From Rhynchospora pubera (lineage: Eukaryota; Streptophyta; Magnoliopsida; Poales; Cyperaceae): DNA of 64,000 nucleotides. The stretch is from the NCBI GenBank assembly GCA_028095005.1, contig CM051460.1, positions 155,057,461 through 155,121,460 on the forward strand. Reading direction: 5' to 3'. Positions 33,918 through 44,873 of the stretch are shown one piece after another. The number at the start of each line of letters is the position of its first letter. Position 1 is the stretch's first letter. The translations under genes were made by a program, and so were the position numbers. The notes under the pieces were generated by a model that saw only the letters and a list, made by a program, of their open reading frames with translations, was not told the DNA's origin and made no database searches.

Positions 33918-35727
33918 AATCATCATCATTAATAAGGTAACTTTTAATTCTTTGCTCTTGTATGGCCAAAATCTTGTTGAAGATCCGTTACTGCCCCTCA
34001 ATCACTGTCAAATGTCAATTGAAATCTCAACTCCACTAGATTTTAGAAAATAAAAAGAGAAAGATATCAAGATGGCGAACGAACTAACCTTCCCGTGTGA
34101 CTGTTTCGAGTCACATCTAGGTACTAACTACTTGATTCTGCATTTCCTATCATAAGACCTTATATACAATGATTAATAATATAATTAACTAATTTAATAA
34201 ATACAAATTCTCAAAGCTGTTGGAAAAAAAAAGAAATAAAATGTGTTACGTTGAGTTGACTGACAGTTGACAGAATTAGTCTTATTTGGCAGAGTGTATA
34301 TAACGCATGCCAAGATTTCTGTGACTTGTAACATGTACACATGCAGATATGGGACCATGGAAGACCATATTAAAAACTTGTGACAGAGTCTCAGAAGATA
34401 CAACCTGCTTTTTACCGACGCTATCTCCTGAAGTGGCAACTTTTGTTTGCGGGATTTAGTCATTTTTTAGTGATGTTTGCTTTTTGTTTTTTCCTTTATC
34501 CCTTTTTTGAATCTTATGTGAGGAAAATCCTTTGTATTGGAGACATTTGGAGTGGTAATTGGCCACCGACTTTTAATTCTGGCACTATGAAGTATGAATT
34601 CCAGGTGTAAGGATTGAGCACTGAAATTGCTCAATTGATGTCGACTTTTATCTTGGTAGAAACGGTTGATTATTGGGTTTTTTCCGTTTGGTTGGTTAGG
34701 CTAAAAAATATATCCACTTCAGTTTTCCGTTTTACAAATGATTTAAAAAATTCAAATATATATAGAACTGAATTTATGTTCGATAAAAAAAAATATTGAT
34801 ATTTAGATTTTTCAGATATATCATTGTCGTCTTTCCATAAGTACTGTTGGATATTTGGATGAACATTTTAACGGTTCTGATTTGATTAAGAATGCCGAAA
34901 GATTAAAACTGCCTCTTTGTTTTCTGTAAGCGCTAGCGTTAATAGTTTTTGTTTTGTTTTTTGTTTTGTTTTTTGTTTTTTTTTTGTATGTCTTTCTTCC
35001 CTTAAACAGGGATTCCAATTTAGTTTCTTTCACCTACCATGTATTATGTGGACCCGCTGTATTGTTAGTAAAACTAATTCTAAATGCATTACAATGTTAT
35101 TACGGAAAAAAACTTTAAAATCTTATAATATTATATTTCTAGATTATTTTTTCTTATCCATCCTAACAAATACAATACATTATTTTGGCTTGGCTATTTT
35201 TTTTTTCTTTTGTTCTACTGAAACATACTTAACGAAAAACATTCCAATCTCTATATTGAAATCTCATAACAAACTATATTTTATATATTTTGTTATTTTT
35301 TTAATTATTTTTAAAATTTTGTAAAACATTCTGTTTCTTAAATTCTCTTACATTAGCTTGTATCCCAAATGGCAAGTTTTTAAATGATAAAAAAAGTTTT
35401 AAAAAAATTGAAAAACACAATAAAAACATTTTAATAAATAATAAATTTTGGTTTGCTATGATTTCAATATGTATATTAGATTTTTCATAATTTGATATGT
35501 TAATTTATAAAAATATCAACGAATGACTGCGATGTAAAAAATCTCAATACATCGCAACACAACATATCATTTTTCCTATTATTTAGGATTATATCGATCG
35601 AGGTCAGAGTCATGGTCACATTGAGATATCTATTTTCGCAGCAAAATGCAAACACACCCCAGTATTATTAAATTGGGCAGCTTGGTTTATGCCACTTGAA
35701 TATTTTAAAAATTCAAGATATAAAAAA
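33918..35727. other. AT-rich intergenic DNA
   Basis: It contains a GTTTTGTTTTTTG low-complexity run near 34945-34990 and short ORFs without family resemblance or codon signal. Nothing else is supported. Confidence 0.4.
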
Positions 35728-36649
35728 GGGGTTAATTAGATTTATGCCACTGTAAAAAGTTGAAATTAGTAAAATGCCATCACTAAATGACAAATTAGTT
35801 TTATGCCACTCTGAAAAAGTAAAAATTAGTTTTTTGCCACTGAAAAATTGATTTGCCAATTTTATCCTTTTAAATATGCCACTACAAAAATTAGAAATTA
35901 GAAAAATGTCATCACTAAATGACAAATTAGTTTTATACCACTATAAAAATTAAATTAGAAAAATTCCATCACTAAATGACAAATTAGTTTTTTTGCCACT
36001 ACAAAATTTTGAAATTGGATATTTTCTCAAATTGCAGACTCACGTGATTACTGATTCCAATAAAAGAAAATGTCATTATTGATTGAATACTCTTATTTGG
36101 TACATTATTAGTTGTTTCATGGTTTGAGAAGGAACCAGGGTACTTTTGTTAATCTCTCTGGCATATCTAATCAAACAGACATAACACATGTACTTGATCC
36201 TGACGTGTAGAATTTAATTTCAATACAATATTCATTTACAAGCCTGATGATTTTGTGGCATATTAACCTAGCCAGACCATCCTTAAATATGGCATTGGTG
36301 ATGGGTGTGACTGTGTCGACAATTGCCAACCTTAGGCATATATACCAGTATTTACCAGTATTCACGTCACTCGCAAGAAAATTTTATTTGTGTGCATTTT
36401 CCCCCATTGTGCTTCCTCTGATTATTCTAAGTTCTTTTTACTTAGGTTTATTAAAAAGGGCAATTTGGGATTTTTGAAAAATATTGAGAGAAATCAGGAT
36501 GATATTTTTGGAATTTAATCTCTTTTGGAATGAGATAATGGCATATTTCTAATTTACATAATTTGATGATGGCATAAATCTAATTTGTAATGTAACAATA
36601 GCATATTCATAATTAGCAAAATTTACGGTGGCATAAAACCAATTAATCC
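35728..36649. mobile_element. Inverted-repeat element built of ATGCCAC repeats, possibly Mutator-like and nonautonomous
   Basis: The left end GGGGTTAATTAGATTTATGC is mirrored on the right by GCATAAAACCAATTAATCC. Inside are many diverged copies of a 30-35 bp unit containing TTTATGCCAC and AAATGACAAATTAG. It is about 920 bp with no coding capacity. Similar ATGCCAC units continue to about 36850. Flanks are runs of A, so a target duplication cannot be read. Confidence 0.45.
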
Positions 36650-37999
36650 AAAAAAAAAAACTACTATTGACTTTACGTTACTACAAAACAATAAAAGTTT
36701 TATGCCACTGGTTTTTTGAAATGACCGTACTGCCATTTTAAACATGTCATATAAAACATAAAAAATTTGAAACATACCATCACAAAACAACTAATTGATT
36801 TTACCTCACTTAAAAGCAATGAAAAGCATATTTTATGCTACTAATTTATTGAAAAAACAAATACAAGTTTATATGAAAATTAAAAAATTTTATTTTAAAT
36901 TTTCAAAAAAATTAATTTGAAATTTAAAATTCTAAAATTTAAAAATTGCTTAGCGGTTTAAAAAAAAAAACTTGACAGAAATTGAAACTTATGCGTATTA
37001 TAACAATAAGAAAATTAGTACCCCGAAATGCCACAATCGTAATTTTAATTCACATTTCAAGATGTAAAATACAAATAATCGGCTTTATTTAATTTCACAA
37101 GAGATATTTTCAAAGGAAATTTTATATGCTTTAATTTATTTTATACTTGATCGTGAAGGAGAAAAATGTACGAATATAAATAATTTGAAATATAAATGGA
37201 AAATAAATTTTAGTAAGAATTTAATTGAATGGTAAGAATTTAAATTTTATATTGGCTAATTGAATGGTAAGAATTTAAATTTTAGATTTTTTTTTACTCA
37301 AGAATGATTTTTTTAATACCTACTCGAGAATGATTTTCTAGAAGAATTATTACAAAGATAGTTACGGATAGAGATTCGATTTTCTGACTATATAACATAG
37401 GTTATATAGGTTTTTAATATCGCACATATATATATATATATATATATATGTTTTGACCGGATTTTAATCTAAATCGCAACTCAATACCTTTGTTTTATGC
37501 GTGATTTAGTTTATTTTTGTAGCATTTTGGTATTTCTTGGATCTATATTCATTTTGTAGGAACTTGAAAGAATTTTGGTAAAGTTTGGCACACGAAACAT
37601 GAAGATTTTAATCCCGTGCGGGCCGCACATGATCTTGTCCAGAACAATGCCTAGTTCTCCCTCTTTGTTCTAGATCTACCAAAATCATGAAACTAGAACA
37701 AGAACTAGAACAAGCTTGTTCTAGTTCTTGTTCTAATTCACACCCTTTGATATAAAAAATACATTTAACTCTAGAATTACTCATTGTTTGCCTCTAAAAA
37801 ATGCTAAAAAAAAAATGAATGATGAAATTTTATTTTGATTACGGCGGTGGGGTCCGGACAAACAATTTAAAAGAAAACAAAAAAAAACGTCATGATCACA
37901 GACACAAATCCTCCTCTACTATACCGAAACGACACGACTATAACGGAACGCTATGACTAAGACGAAGCATTAAGTCGGATCCACATAAAGAAATATCAG
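36650..37999. other. AT-rich intergenic DNA with a TA microsatellite
   Basis: A (TA)n run of about 12 units lies at 37425-37449. A repeated GAACAAGAACTAGAACAAG / CTTGTTCTAGTTCTTG stretch near 37700-37735 forms an imperfect palindrome. No gene is seen. Confidence 0.5.
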
Positions 38000-38420
38000 A
38001 ATTATACTACTTTCGGCCCGGCCCAGCCCAATTCTGAAAATTTTATTAAATGAAAGGAGGCCCAACCCAAATTGACAATGGTATACGGATCCTTATCCCT
38101 GGCGGATCCAAACCAAACAAACCCAGCAACCCTAAACCCATTCAGCAAAACAAAGAAAAAGAAGAAAAAAAGGGGGGGGGACAGATGGCACTCTCCTGTT
38201 GGTTCGAAACTGTGGGACCCGCGTTCTGTTAACAGAAAAAAGGAAGGAGACAAGTACGAACCCGAAAAAGGAGGGATACAGCGACTGACTGGGATTTCGC
38301 CTCCCTCCGACGCCGCACGTCGCCGCGATCCCAATGAACTACGCCGTTGCATTGGTGACTTTACTACGACCCTGTCGACATTAAACACAGACGGCGTCAG
38401 AAGGTGAATTCCACAGAATG
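38000..38420. promoter_or_regulatory. Promoter-like GC-richer island
   Basis: The stretch contains GGCCCGGCCCAGCCCA (about 38014), AGGCCCAACCC (about 38057) and AACCCTAAACCC (about 38128). These GGCCCA and telomere-like ACCCTAAA words are common in promoters of plant housekeeping genes. A short coding-like start (ATGAACTACGCCGTTGCATT, 38334) follows but stops after 16 codons. It may be a host promoter remnant or a captured gene fragment. I cannot assign a gene. Confidence 0.3.
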
Positions 38421-40190
38421 AAGAATGCAGAAATGAAATTGGGAGACACAAATATATAAAATTACTCCACAAAACAACAAATTGAAGTGCTTGAGATGTC
38501 GTAGCAGCCTCGTAATGAAGGAATTTGATGCTAATTGGGATCAATTTTAGAGGAGAAGGAAGCCGCTGGGAAGAACCTAATTGACAGGAACCTCAAATGT
38601 GGCGAAACCCGTACTGAACAACGTTGCCCGTGTTATAGAAAATGAGAAGACGATACAGAGGTTGCCAATGATGTAAATGAACTTTAAGAAAAAGAAAATG
38701 CATGCGTGAACTACCAGGGATTCAAAATTCCCCCGACTGGAGAAGTCCAGTAATGAAAAGGTGTGAAATATGATGTATTGGAGAACATGGCCCCTTCCCT
38801 GCGACCTACGATCTGAGAAAAGGACGCCTACTACTGTAGAGATTCTTTTGGCAGAAGGGGGTGAGTTTACCATTTCAACTATAGCCGTTAGATGGATGGA
38901 GGCATGATCACTTTGTCTCCTATAGTACGTAGTAATGAATGATTGTCCAGGAAATGATAAAAGGTGTGAGGTGAAATGAAGTAATTGAAGTACATTGATT
39001 AAAAGTTAATCCACATCTCACCATACATCAAATGATAAACGGCCAGATCATGAATCAAGGTGTGCCTTTTAAGCATGGGATAAGATCATACATCATAAAA
39101 AGGGAACCTGATGAGCATGGGTTACCAAATGCAACGCATACACTCTCCCTGGTAGGCCCAAGGGGCAAATCAGTAATCTGCAGAGAAGACAAAAGAATGT
39201 AGTGCATAAAGGAAAGGGAGAAGCAAACACAGTATCTCAATTTTACCCCTCTGGTGTATTACATGGCCTGACATGCCTTCAACTAGGCTAAATTGAGTGA
39301 AATAAAAAAAAAACTGAAAGCATGGGAATGTATTGAAAACAATTGAGGATGAAGAGTAATCAAACAAATGCAAATGAGATCAGGAGATGACTTTGAGTAG
39401 GATAAAAAAATAAACTTATAGTATGTGATTATCAAAACCTGAAAACACAATCTGGTGTGTCAGGTATGATGATTAAACATCCCTTCATTGATTTTCTCAA
39501 CCAATGGGAAATCAACAGCACACCTCAGTTCTGACAAAAAGGAAGCTTCTTTTCACTAAAGGTGGAATAGCAAACACCAACAGTGACCAACTAAATGAAA
39601 CCAATTGGTAAACCACAGAGAAATTAAACTTTAATTCCACTTTTACCCCTCAAAATTAAGACCAAATAGATGTAAACTAAAGGGCACTAATGGAATTGCA
39701 TATAGACTATGGGTAATTCCAGTTCAAGATTCATGAGAAAACTCAAGCAAAAGCAAATAAAAAAAAAAGGGGAGAGAGAACCTACTGCTATAGTCTCAGA
39801 ATCTGATTTCCCCCCTACAAGAGCATCTCAACCATGCATCATTTATGAAGGCATAGATGAATGCCACCTATACACCCTCATTCTGGCGCCAAGTCACTAC
39901 CTCCTCCCCAAGGCACAAAAGAGAAGCGAGGTTCAGCCTTATCCCTTACCAAACAACACAGGGACCCACCTGTCAGGGATGTGAATAGGGATGACATGCC
40001 CTTGTCCCATTGATAATCGATCAGCGCCAAGTGTCAGAAGATGATTGGAAAGTAAACAAATAGTAAAATTCACCAAGTGAAGAAGGAAAACAAGAAGGAA
40101 GTCGGTTTGCCATTTGTACATCTCCACCATCCATCAAGCTCCAAAGGCCTGAGATGTTGCCACCTGTCAAGCTGATGAGAGAAGCAAACC
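38421..40190. other. Unassigned sequence, probably including the start of the Tat-element LTR
   Basis: No coding sequence is recognised. Since a retrotransposon-type TATA box and leader follow at about 40200, the U3 part of a 5' LTR should lie here. Its first base cannot be fixed because the 3' LTR is outside the window. Confidence 0.3.
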
Positions 40191-40202
40191 CTGGAAATCC
40201 TC

Positions 40203-40209
40203 TATAAAA
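40203..40209 (+). promoter_or_regulatory. TATA box of the Tat-element LTR
   Basis: CTCTATAAAAGAAGCTCC is followed about 30 bp on by AAGGGGAGGCC, a plausible transcript start, and then by poly(A)-signal-like AT-rich sequence (TGTAATGG, ATATATAAATG). Confidence 0.6.
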
Positions 40210-43039
40210 GAAGCTCCTCTTGAAGAAGAAGGGGAGGCCATTTTTTTTTAGTCTGTCGAAATTCTGTCAAATTAAAAAGTCAAGCTTTAGTCAAGGTAAT
40301 AGATGTAACTTCTTGTAATGGCCTCCAAAAAAATATATAAATGAAATGATGTTGAAATTAATTGTGATGTTTTTTTCTTGTTCTTCTGATTTTGTTCCTT
40401 AGAGTTTGCACTGATGTTGGTGAGGAGTGTGACATAGATTCCACACTCATTTACATCAGTTGTGTCTCTAAGAAGTCATGCATGTAGGAGTAATTTGCAT
40501 CAACATAAGTTTTTTTTTAGTATGAAGTTAGATGCTGCTGGTTCCATAGTGAGTGTGACTTAGATTCCACCTCCATGGATGCTATGCTAGCCTCTGATCT
40601 CAGTTTAACTCAATAGATATTATAGTCTTCATCATGTCTTTGTTGAGTCTGTCATGCATATAAGCATAGCTTGCATCAGCACAAGTTCATTATTGTTAAT
40701 GCACAGTTAGATATTGCTGATTTCATAGATTTTAAGTTGATTTCAAATGTATGAATCATGGTCACTGCCAGGCCCTTGCTAAATTTGTCATTATACAGTT
40801 CATGGTCAGGATTTAATTGGTCAAATCCTTGTCATACTCAGAATAATTGAATCTACAGTTGAAATAAATTGTTTTATCAAAAAAAAATGAAGAGTCCAAG
40901 TTGATATAAAGGGCTAAATGTAACAAGTATATTTTAAAAAAAAATGCATGCAGGAGTCCTCTCATTCAGGGAGTCCATATCTTTACTTGTGTCAGTACCA
41001 TTTAACAAAACACTCAATAAATAGTCCCTTTTATCATTTCTATCCAAGAATAAGTTTGGGGTTGGAGTTCATTCCTTTAGAACAAATGTTTCTGTCCTAC
41101 TTAATAAGTGAAGTGCATAACCAGCTTATGTTAAAATGGGTGGCATGCTTAAAATAAGTTTTGAGTCTTTTTCAAAAAAAAGGGGTAATAGTATAATATG
41201 CCTGTGTCCCTTCTTGTGTCAGCATCAAAAAATATGCAATAAAATAGTTTTGTTTCCTTCATTTTCTGTCTAGGGGCAGGCCTAGAATTAAAATCCATAT
41301 CCTCAAAATGAAGTTCATATCTCATACAATAGATACTAAATGATATGAGCCCATAGCAAAGTTGTCCATAAAGTTATGTTTTGATGACATGCATATTTAA
41401 GAAAATGAAGGTGTAATGGGGTTGCACTCAAATAAAAAAATAAATACAAATGGTGGAAGTGGAAATTAGTAGTCTCTATATGCATAAAAAAAAGGGGGGG
41501 TAAAGAAGATTTGTTTAATCACTACAGTTCCTTATTTCACAACCAACACGTCATAGTCGGCATGTTTTAACAAAAATGTGTGTAAAATTATACTCCCTAA
41601 ATTAAAATGATTAATAGTCTGAAGTCCAAACCACCCAGCACTGATAACTGTGGAGCTTGCCCCTGGGCTTGCTTCTTTGAAAACCAAGGAGAAGTTAAAC
41701 TAAATAAATAAAAAACTGGGTATGCGAAGTCATAAAGGAGGAAAGGGGAAGCGAATTGGCACCAGCACAGACATTGTATGCAAATGTGACAAAAATGGAA
41801 TCGTTTATGTTTGCTTAAACCCCAAAATGCTATCAAAAAGGGGGAAACAAATTGAGAAGGTTTTATGAAATAAAAAAAGTCAGGGTTCAAAATGAATAAG
41901 ATGGTTTCATAGGTGGCCAATGGCCAAGTGTCGACCATGATTAACATTACCAACCTGGGTCTCACTCCTGCCACACTAGTCAACAAATGCCATAGTCTCA
42001 TTTAAAGTCTTAAGCCATATAAACACATCTGGTCAGCAAATGAAATGGGAGTAGAGATGAAATCAAGCGTTTAATATCCAAATATTAGTCATAAGGGTTA
42101 GTGTAACGCGTGCAAAGAAGAAAGTGGCATGCATACAAAAGTCACACAAAAAATTATTGCATTCTGAGAGTTTGTCAGACCAAAGGAAAAGTTAAAGTGT
42201 GATACCTCGAATTGAGAAGTCTAATGTAGAATTGAGTGCATAGGTAACTCCACGACCTTCTCAAGGTACTTCACTGCGTCCCAACCATAGCAATTCCTCA
42301 CCGTGCTCCGCCAATGGGTTGCTTCCACCATGGCCACAGACTCAAACCAACTTGAAGCCAGAATGTCTCCAATTGTTGCGAATAGTTCAAATCGAAGGTG
42401 AAGGCGACTTCAGGAGATACCCACGACGCCTCATAACTCGCCCGAAATCGACGCGGCCGCCGGGAATCCTTGGTAACAGCCTCAATGGAGGCGTCCAGTC
42501 CAACGTAAAGGTCTCAGGAGTATGACCAAGAGAGTGGGAGGGAAAGGAGTCTGTTCCCTGCGTAGGCTCGGCGCATCCGAAAGACGACGTCGACGTGCGA
42601 AGCCAATGAGTCGATCTTGAACCCAACTTCATTTCGTTCGACACACAGACGCGAGCGTGAACCAAATGGCTCGATCAAATCCCAGCCCTCAGCCCCTCTC
42701 TGATCCTCTATGACGTTCAGTGTGAAACGAATCCCTGACGAACACAACACAGACAGCAAGCCCAGCCAATCAAAAATTCTGCTACGCAGGAAACTTCAAA
42801 AATACATTAAAAATAGCCAGATTGTCAGAAAAATTCTCATAAAATATCAAAATGTCAAGAAAAATATGAGGAATATTTTGATGTGTTATGTTATGCTAAG
42901 ACACCAAAGTAAAAATATTTTAAAACTAATAAGTTCAAGGGATGACCATAGATAATAATAAATTCATATTCACATGGTTAAGTAAAAAAAAAAAGAAGAA
43001 AAGGAAATATGGCAAAAGAAAATTATTTTGAATATTCTT

Positions 43040-43165
43040 TGTTCTGGACAGCAGGTACATTCGGACTAATTGTGTTCTGGACAACAGGTACATCTGAACA
43101 ATTTGTGTTCTGGACAGCAGGTACACTTGACATTCCTTGTTCTGAACAACAGGCACAGCCAAGCA
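43040..43165 (+). repeat. 32-34 bp tandem repeat, four copies
   Basis: Units begin TGTTCTGGACAGCAGGTACA at about 43040, 43072, 43106 and 43138, with single-base changes. Confidence 0.85.
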
Positions 43166-43199
43166 TTAAGACTTGCAAACAAAATCGAAATGAATAAAG

Positions 43200-43775
43200 T
43201 ATATACATCACTAAGAAGGTCAAAAACAGAAATACAGATTTAAAAGTCCAAACTCGAAACCTCAACCAAACACCGAAAATCTAAAACCCAAAAGTCACAA
43301 CTGAAAAGTCTAAAGTCCAGAATGCCAGAACTCAAAAGTTCGAACCAAGTTCAAACTTTAAACCAAAGTCCGAAAAACCAAAACTCAAAAGCCCAACTCA
43401 AAAGTCAAAAAGTGTTAGCTTAAAATGCAAGACTCAAAAGTCAAACTCAAAGTACAAGACTCAAAGTCAAACTCAAAGTTCAAACTTCTAAAAATGCAAA
43501 AATCAAAAGTCAAAACTTCCAAGTGACACAAAGTCTAAATGACACAAAGTCAAAAATGACACAAAGTCTGAAAATGACACAAAGTCTAAATGACACAAAG
43601 TCAAAAATGACACAAAGTCTGAAAATGACACAAAGTCTGAAAATGACACAAAGTCAAAAGGACACAAAGTCTAAAAGTGACACAAGGTCAAAATGACACA
43701 AAGTCCAAATGGCACAAAGCCTAAAAGTGACTCAAAAAGACACAAAGTCTAAAGTGACATAAAGTCTTAAAAGTC
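43200..43775 (+). repeat. ACACAAAGTC minisatellite and flanking AAAGTC-rich tract
   Basis: From about 43524 to 43770 there are some 14-16 copies of a 15-19 bp unit (AAAATGACACAAAGTCTG and shorter forms). The preceding 300 bp is a more degenerate version (CAAAAGTCAAACTC). The tract is noncoding. Confidence 0.85.
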
Positions 43776-43876
43776 AAAAGTTCATCCCTTCAAGACTGCA
43801 TCGCGTTTCGTTGCGAAGGAGACACCCCCCTGATATTCAGATTGAGAAAAGGAAAAGTCAATTCTGAATTATCACT

Positions 43877-44236
43877 GAAGTTCCTGTCAAGAGAAGGCAT
43901 AGCGCATCTGTACTCGCGACTTGAACGAAAATCCCAGAAAATCCCTAAGTTCCTCCAAACGATTGAGAACTGACCTAGAATACCCTATTTTCTAGCGTTG
44001 GACTCAAATCTAACAGCCTGTTTCTACAAGTTCACAGCATGTTTGACCAGAAGCAGACTGAAATCTGATGCCCAGGTGACCGGAAGAAAAGTCAACCAGT
44101 GGCCATCACCTAAGTTCCTGTCAAGAGAAGGCATAGCGCATCTGTACTCAAGACTTGAACGAAATCCCAAAATCTCTAAATCCCCAAACGATTGAGGATT
44201 GATCTAGGATACTAAATTTCCTAGTATCGAACTCAA
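43877..44236 (+). repeat. Leader duplication, two ~125-bp copies 235 bp apart
   Basis: AAGTTCCTGTCAAGAGAAGG and the following ~110 bp occur at 43878 and again at 44113, including CGCATCTGTACTC and CAAACGATTGAG. The copies differ at scattered positions. Confidence 0.85.
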
Positions 44237-44738
44237 AAAAATCTCTGTAACGGCACTAAGCCTGACACATCAAAGGAAAGACAACCAAAATGTCTTAAAA
44301 TGTGAAACCAAAAATTAAATTGCATTGTTCATGTTTGCATGGCTCTGTTAAAATAGCTGCCTTTCTGCATTGTTTTCTTCTACCCTGAAACTCCCTATCA
44401 AGACACAAGACACTATCCTTTTTATTTAAAATGGACTTCATCCACCTATGACATCTAAACTTTGATTATCCCGATCTAGAGGTGCTCTTGGCTCAGGCCG
44501 TAACTGAGCTCGGAGGTAATTAACAGTAGGGGCTTGCGCCTGCTGGAAAAAAAGGACCTACGACAAACAATCAACTCTCGAGGTACTTAGAACCGCATTA
44601 GTGCCCTTCGCTCGTTTGGAATGGGCAGTAACGACGGGTCTCAAGATGCTCGAGGGGTATCTGATCCGCATTTTCTTCGCCCCATAGAGGACTATCTGAT
44701 CTTCCGTGGTCGGACTGGAAAAAGTGCGAGACAGGTTC

Positions 44739-44756
44739 TGGCACGCCCGGTGGGAC
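44739..44756 (+). other. Putative primer-binding site of the Tat element
   Basis: TGGCACGCCCGGTGGGAC begins with the TGG expected opposite a tRNA CCA end and lies six bases after a possible LTR end (GAGACA, 44733). I cannot match it to a named tRNA from memory. Confidence 0.4.
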
Positions 44757-44837
44757 ATTTTTCTCCTCTCATCAGGGCATAATCAAAGTTTAAATGTATA
44801 GATGGAATTAAGTCCATAACATCCAAAGAAAAATGCT

Positions 44838-44868
44838 AATGATTGACTCTGAGTTCTCTCCATTGCAG
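44838..44868 (+). other. Strong 3' splice-site-like sequence just before gag
   Basis: A branch-like GCTAATGATTGAC is followed by a pyrimidine stretch (TTCTCTCCATTGCAG) ending at 44868, five bases before the gag ATG. It suggests that a leader intron may be removed from some transcripts. No donor is identified. Confidence 0.4.
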
Positions 44869-44873
44869 GAATC

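Larger units (their letters stand above)
40260..44733 (+). other. Tat-element LTR/leader region, noncoding
   Basis: About 4.5 kb without a convincing gene. It contains a GC-rich island (about 42290-42740) with short ORFs on both strands, and the repeat blocks listed separately. The last bases before the primer-site motif read GAGACA, a possible LTR end at 44733. I cannot separate LTR from leader without the 3' LTR. Confidence 0.4.

Noticed and set aside
38002..38544. 180-codon minus-strand ORF
   Set aside because: It contains poly-Phe from a homopolymer run, resembles no family, and runs across the promoter-like island. Chance is the better explanation.
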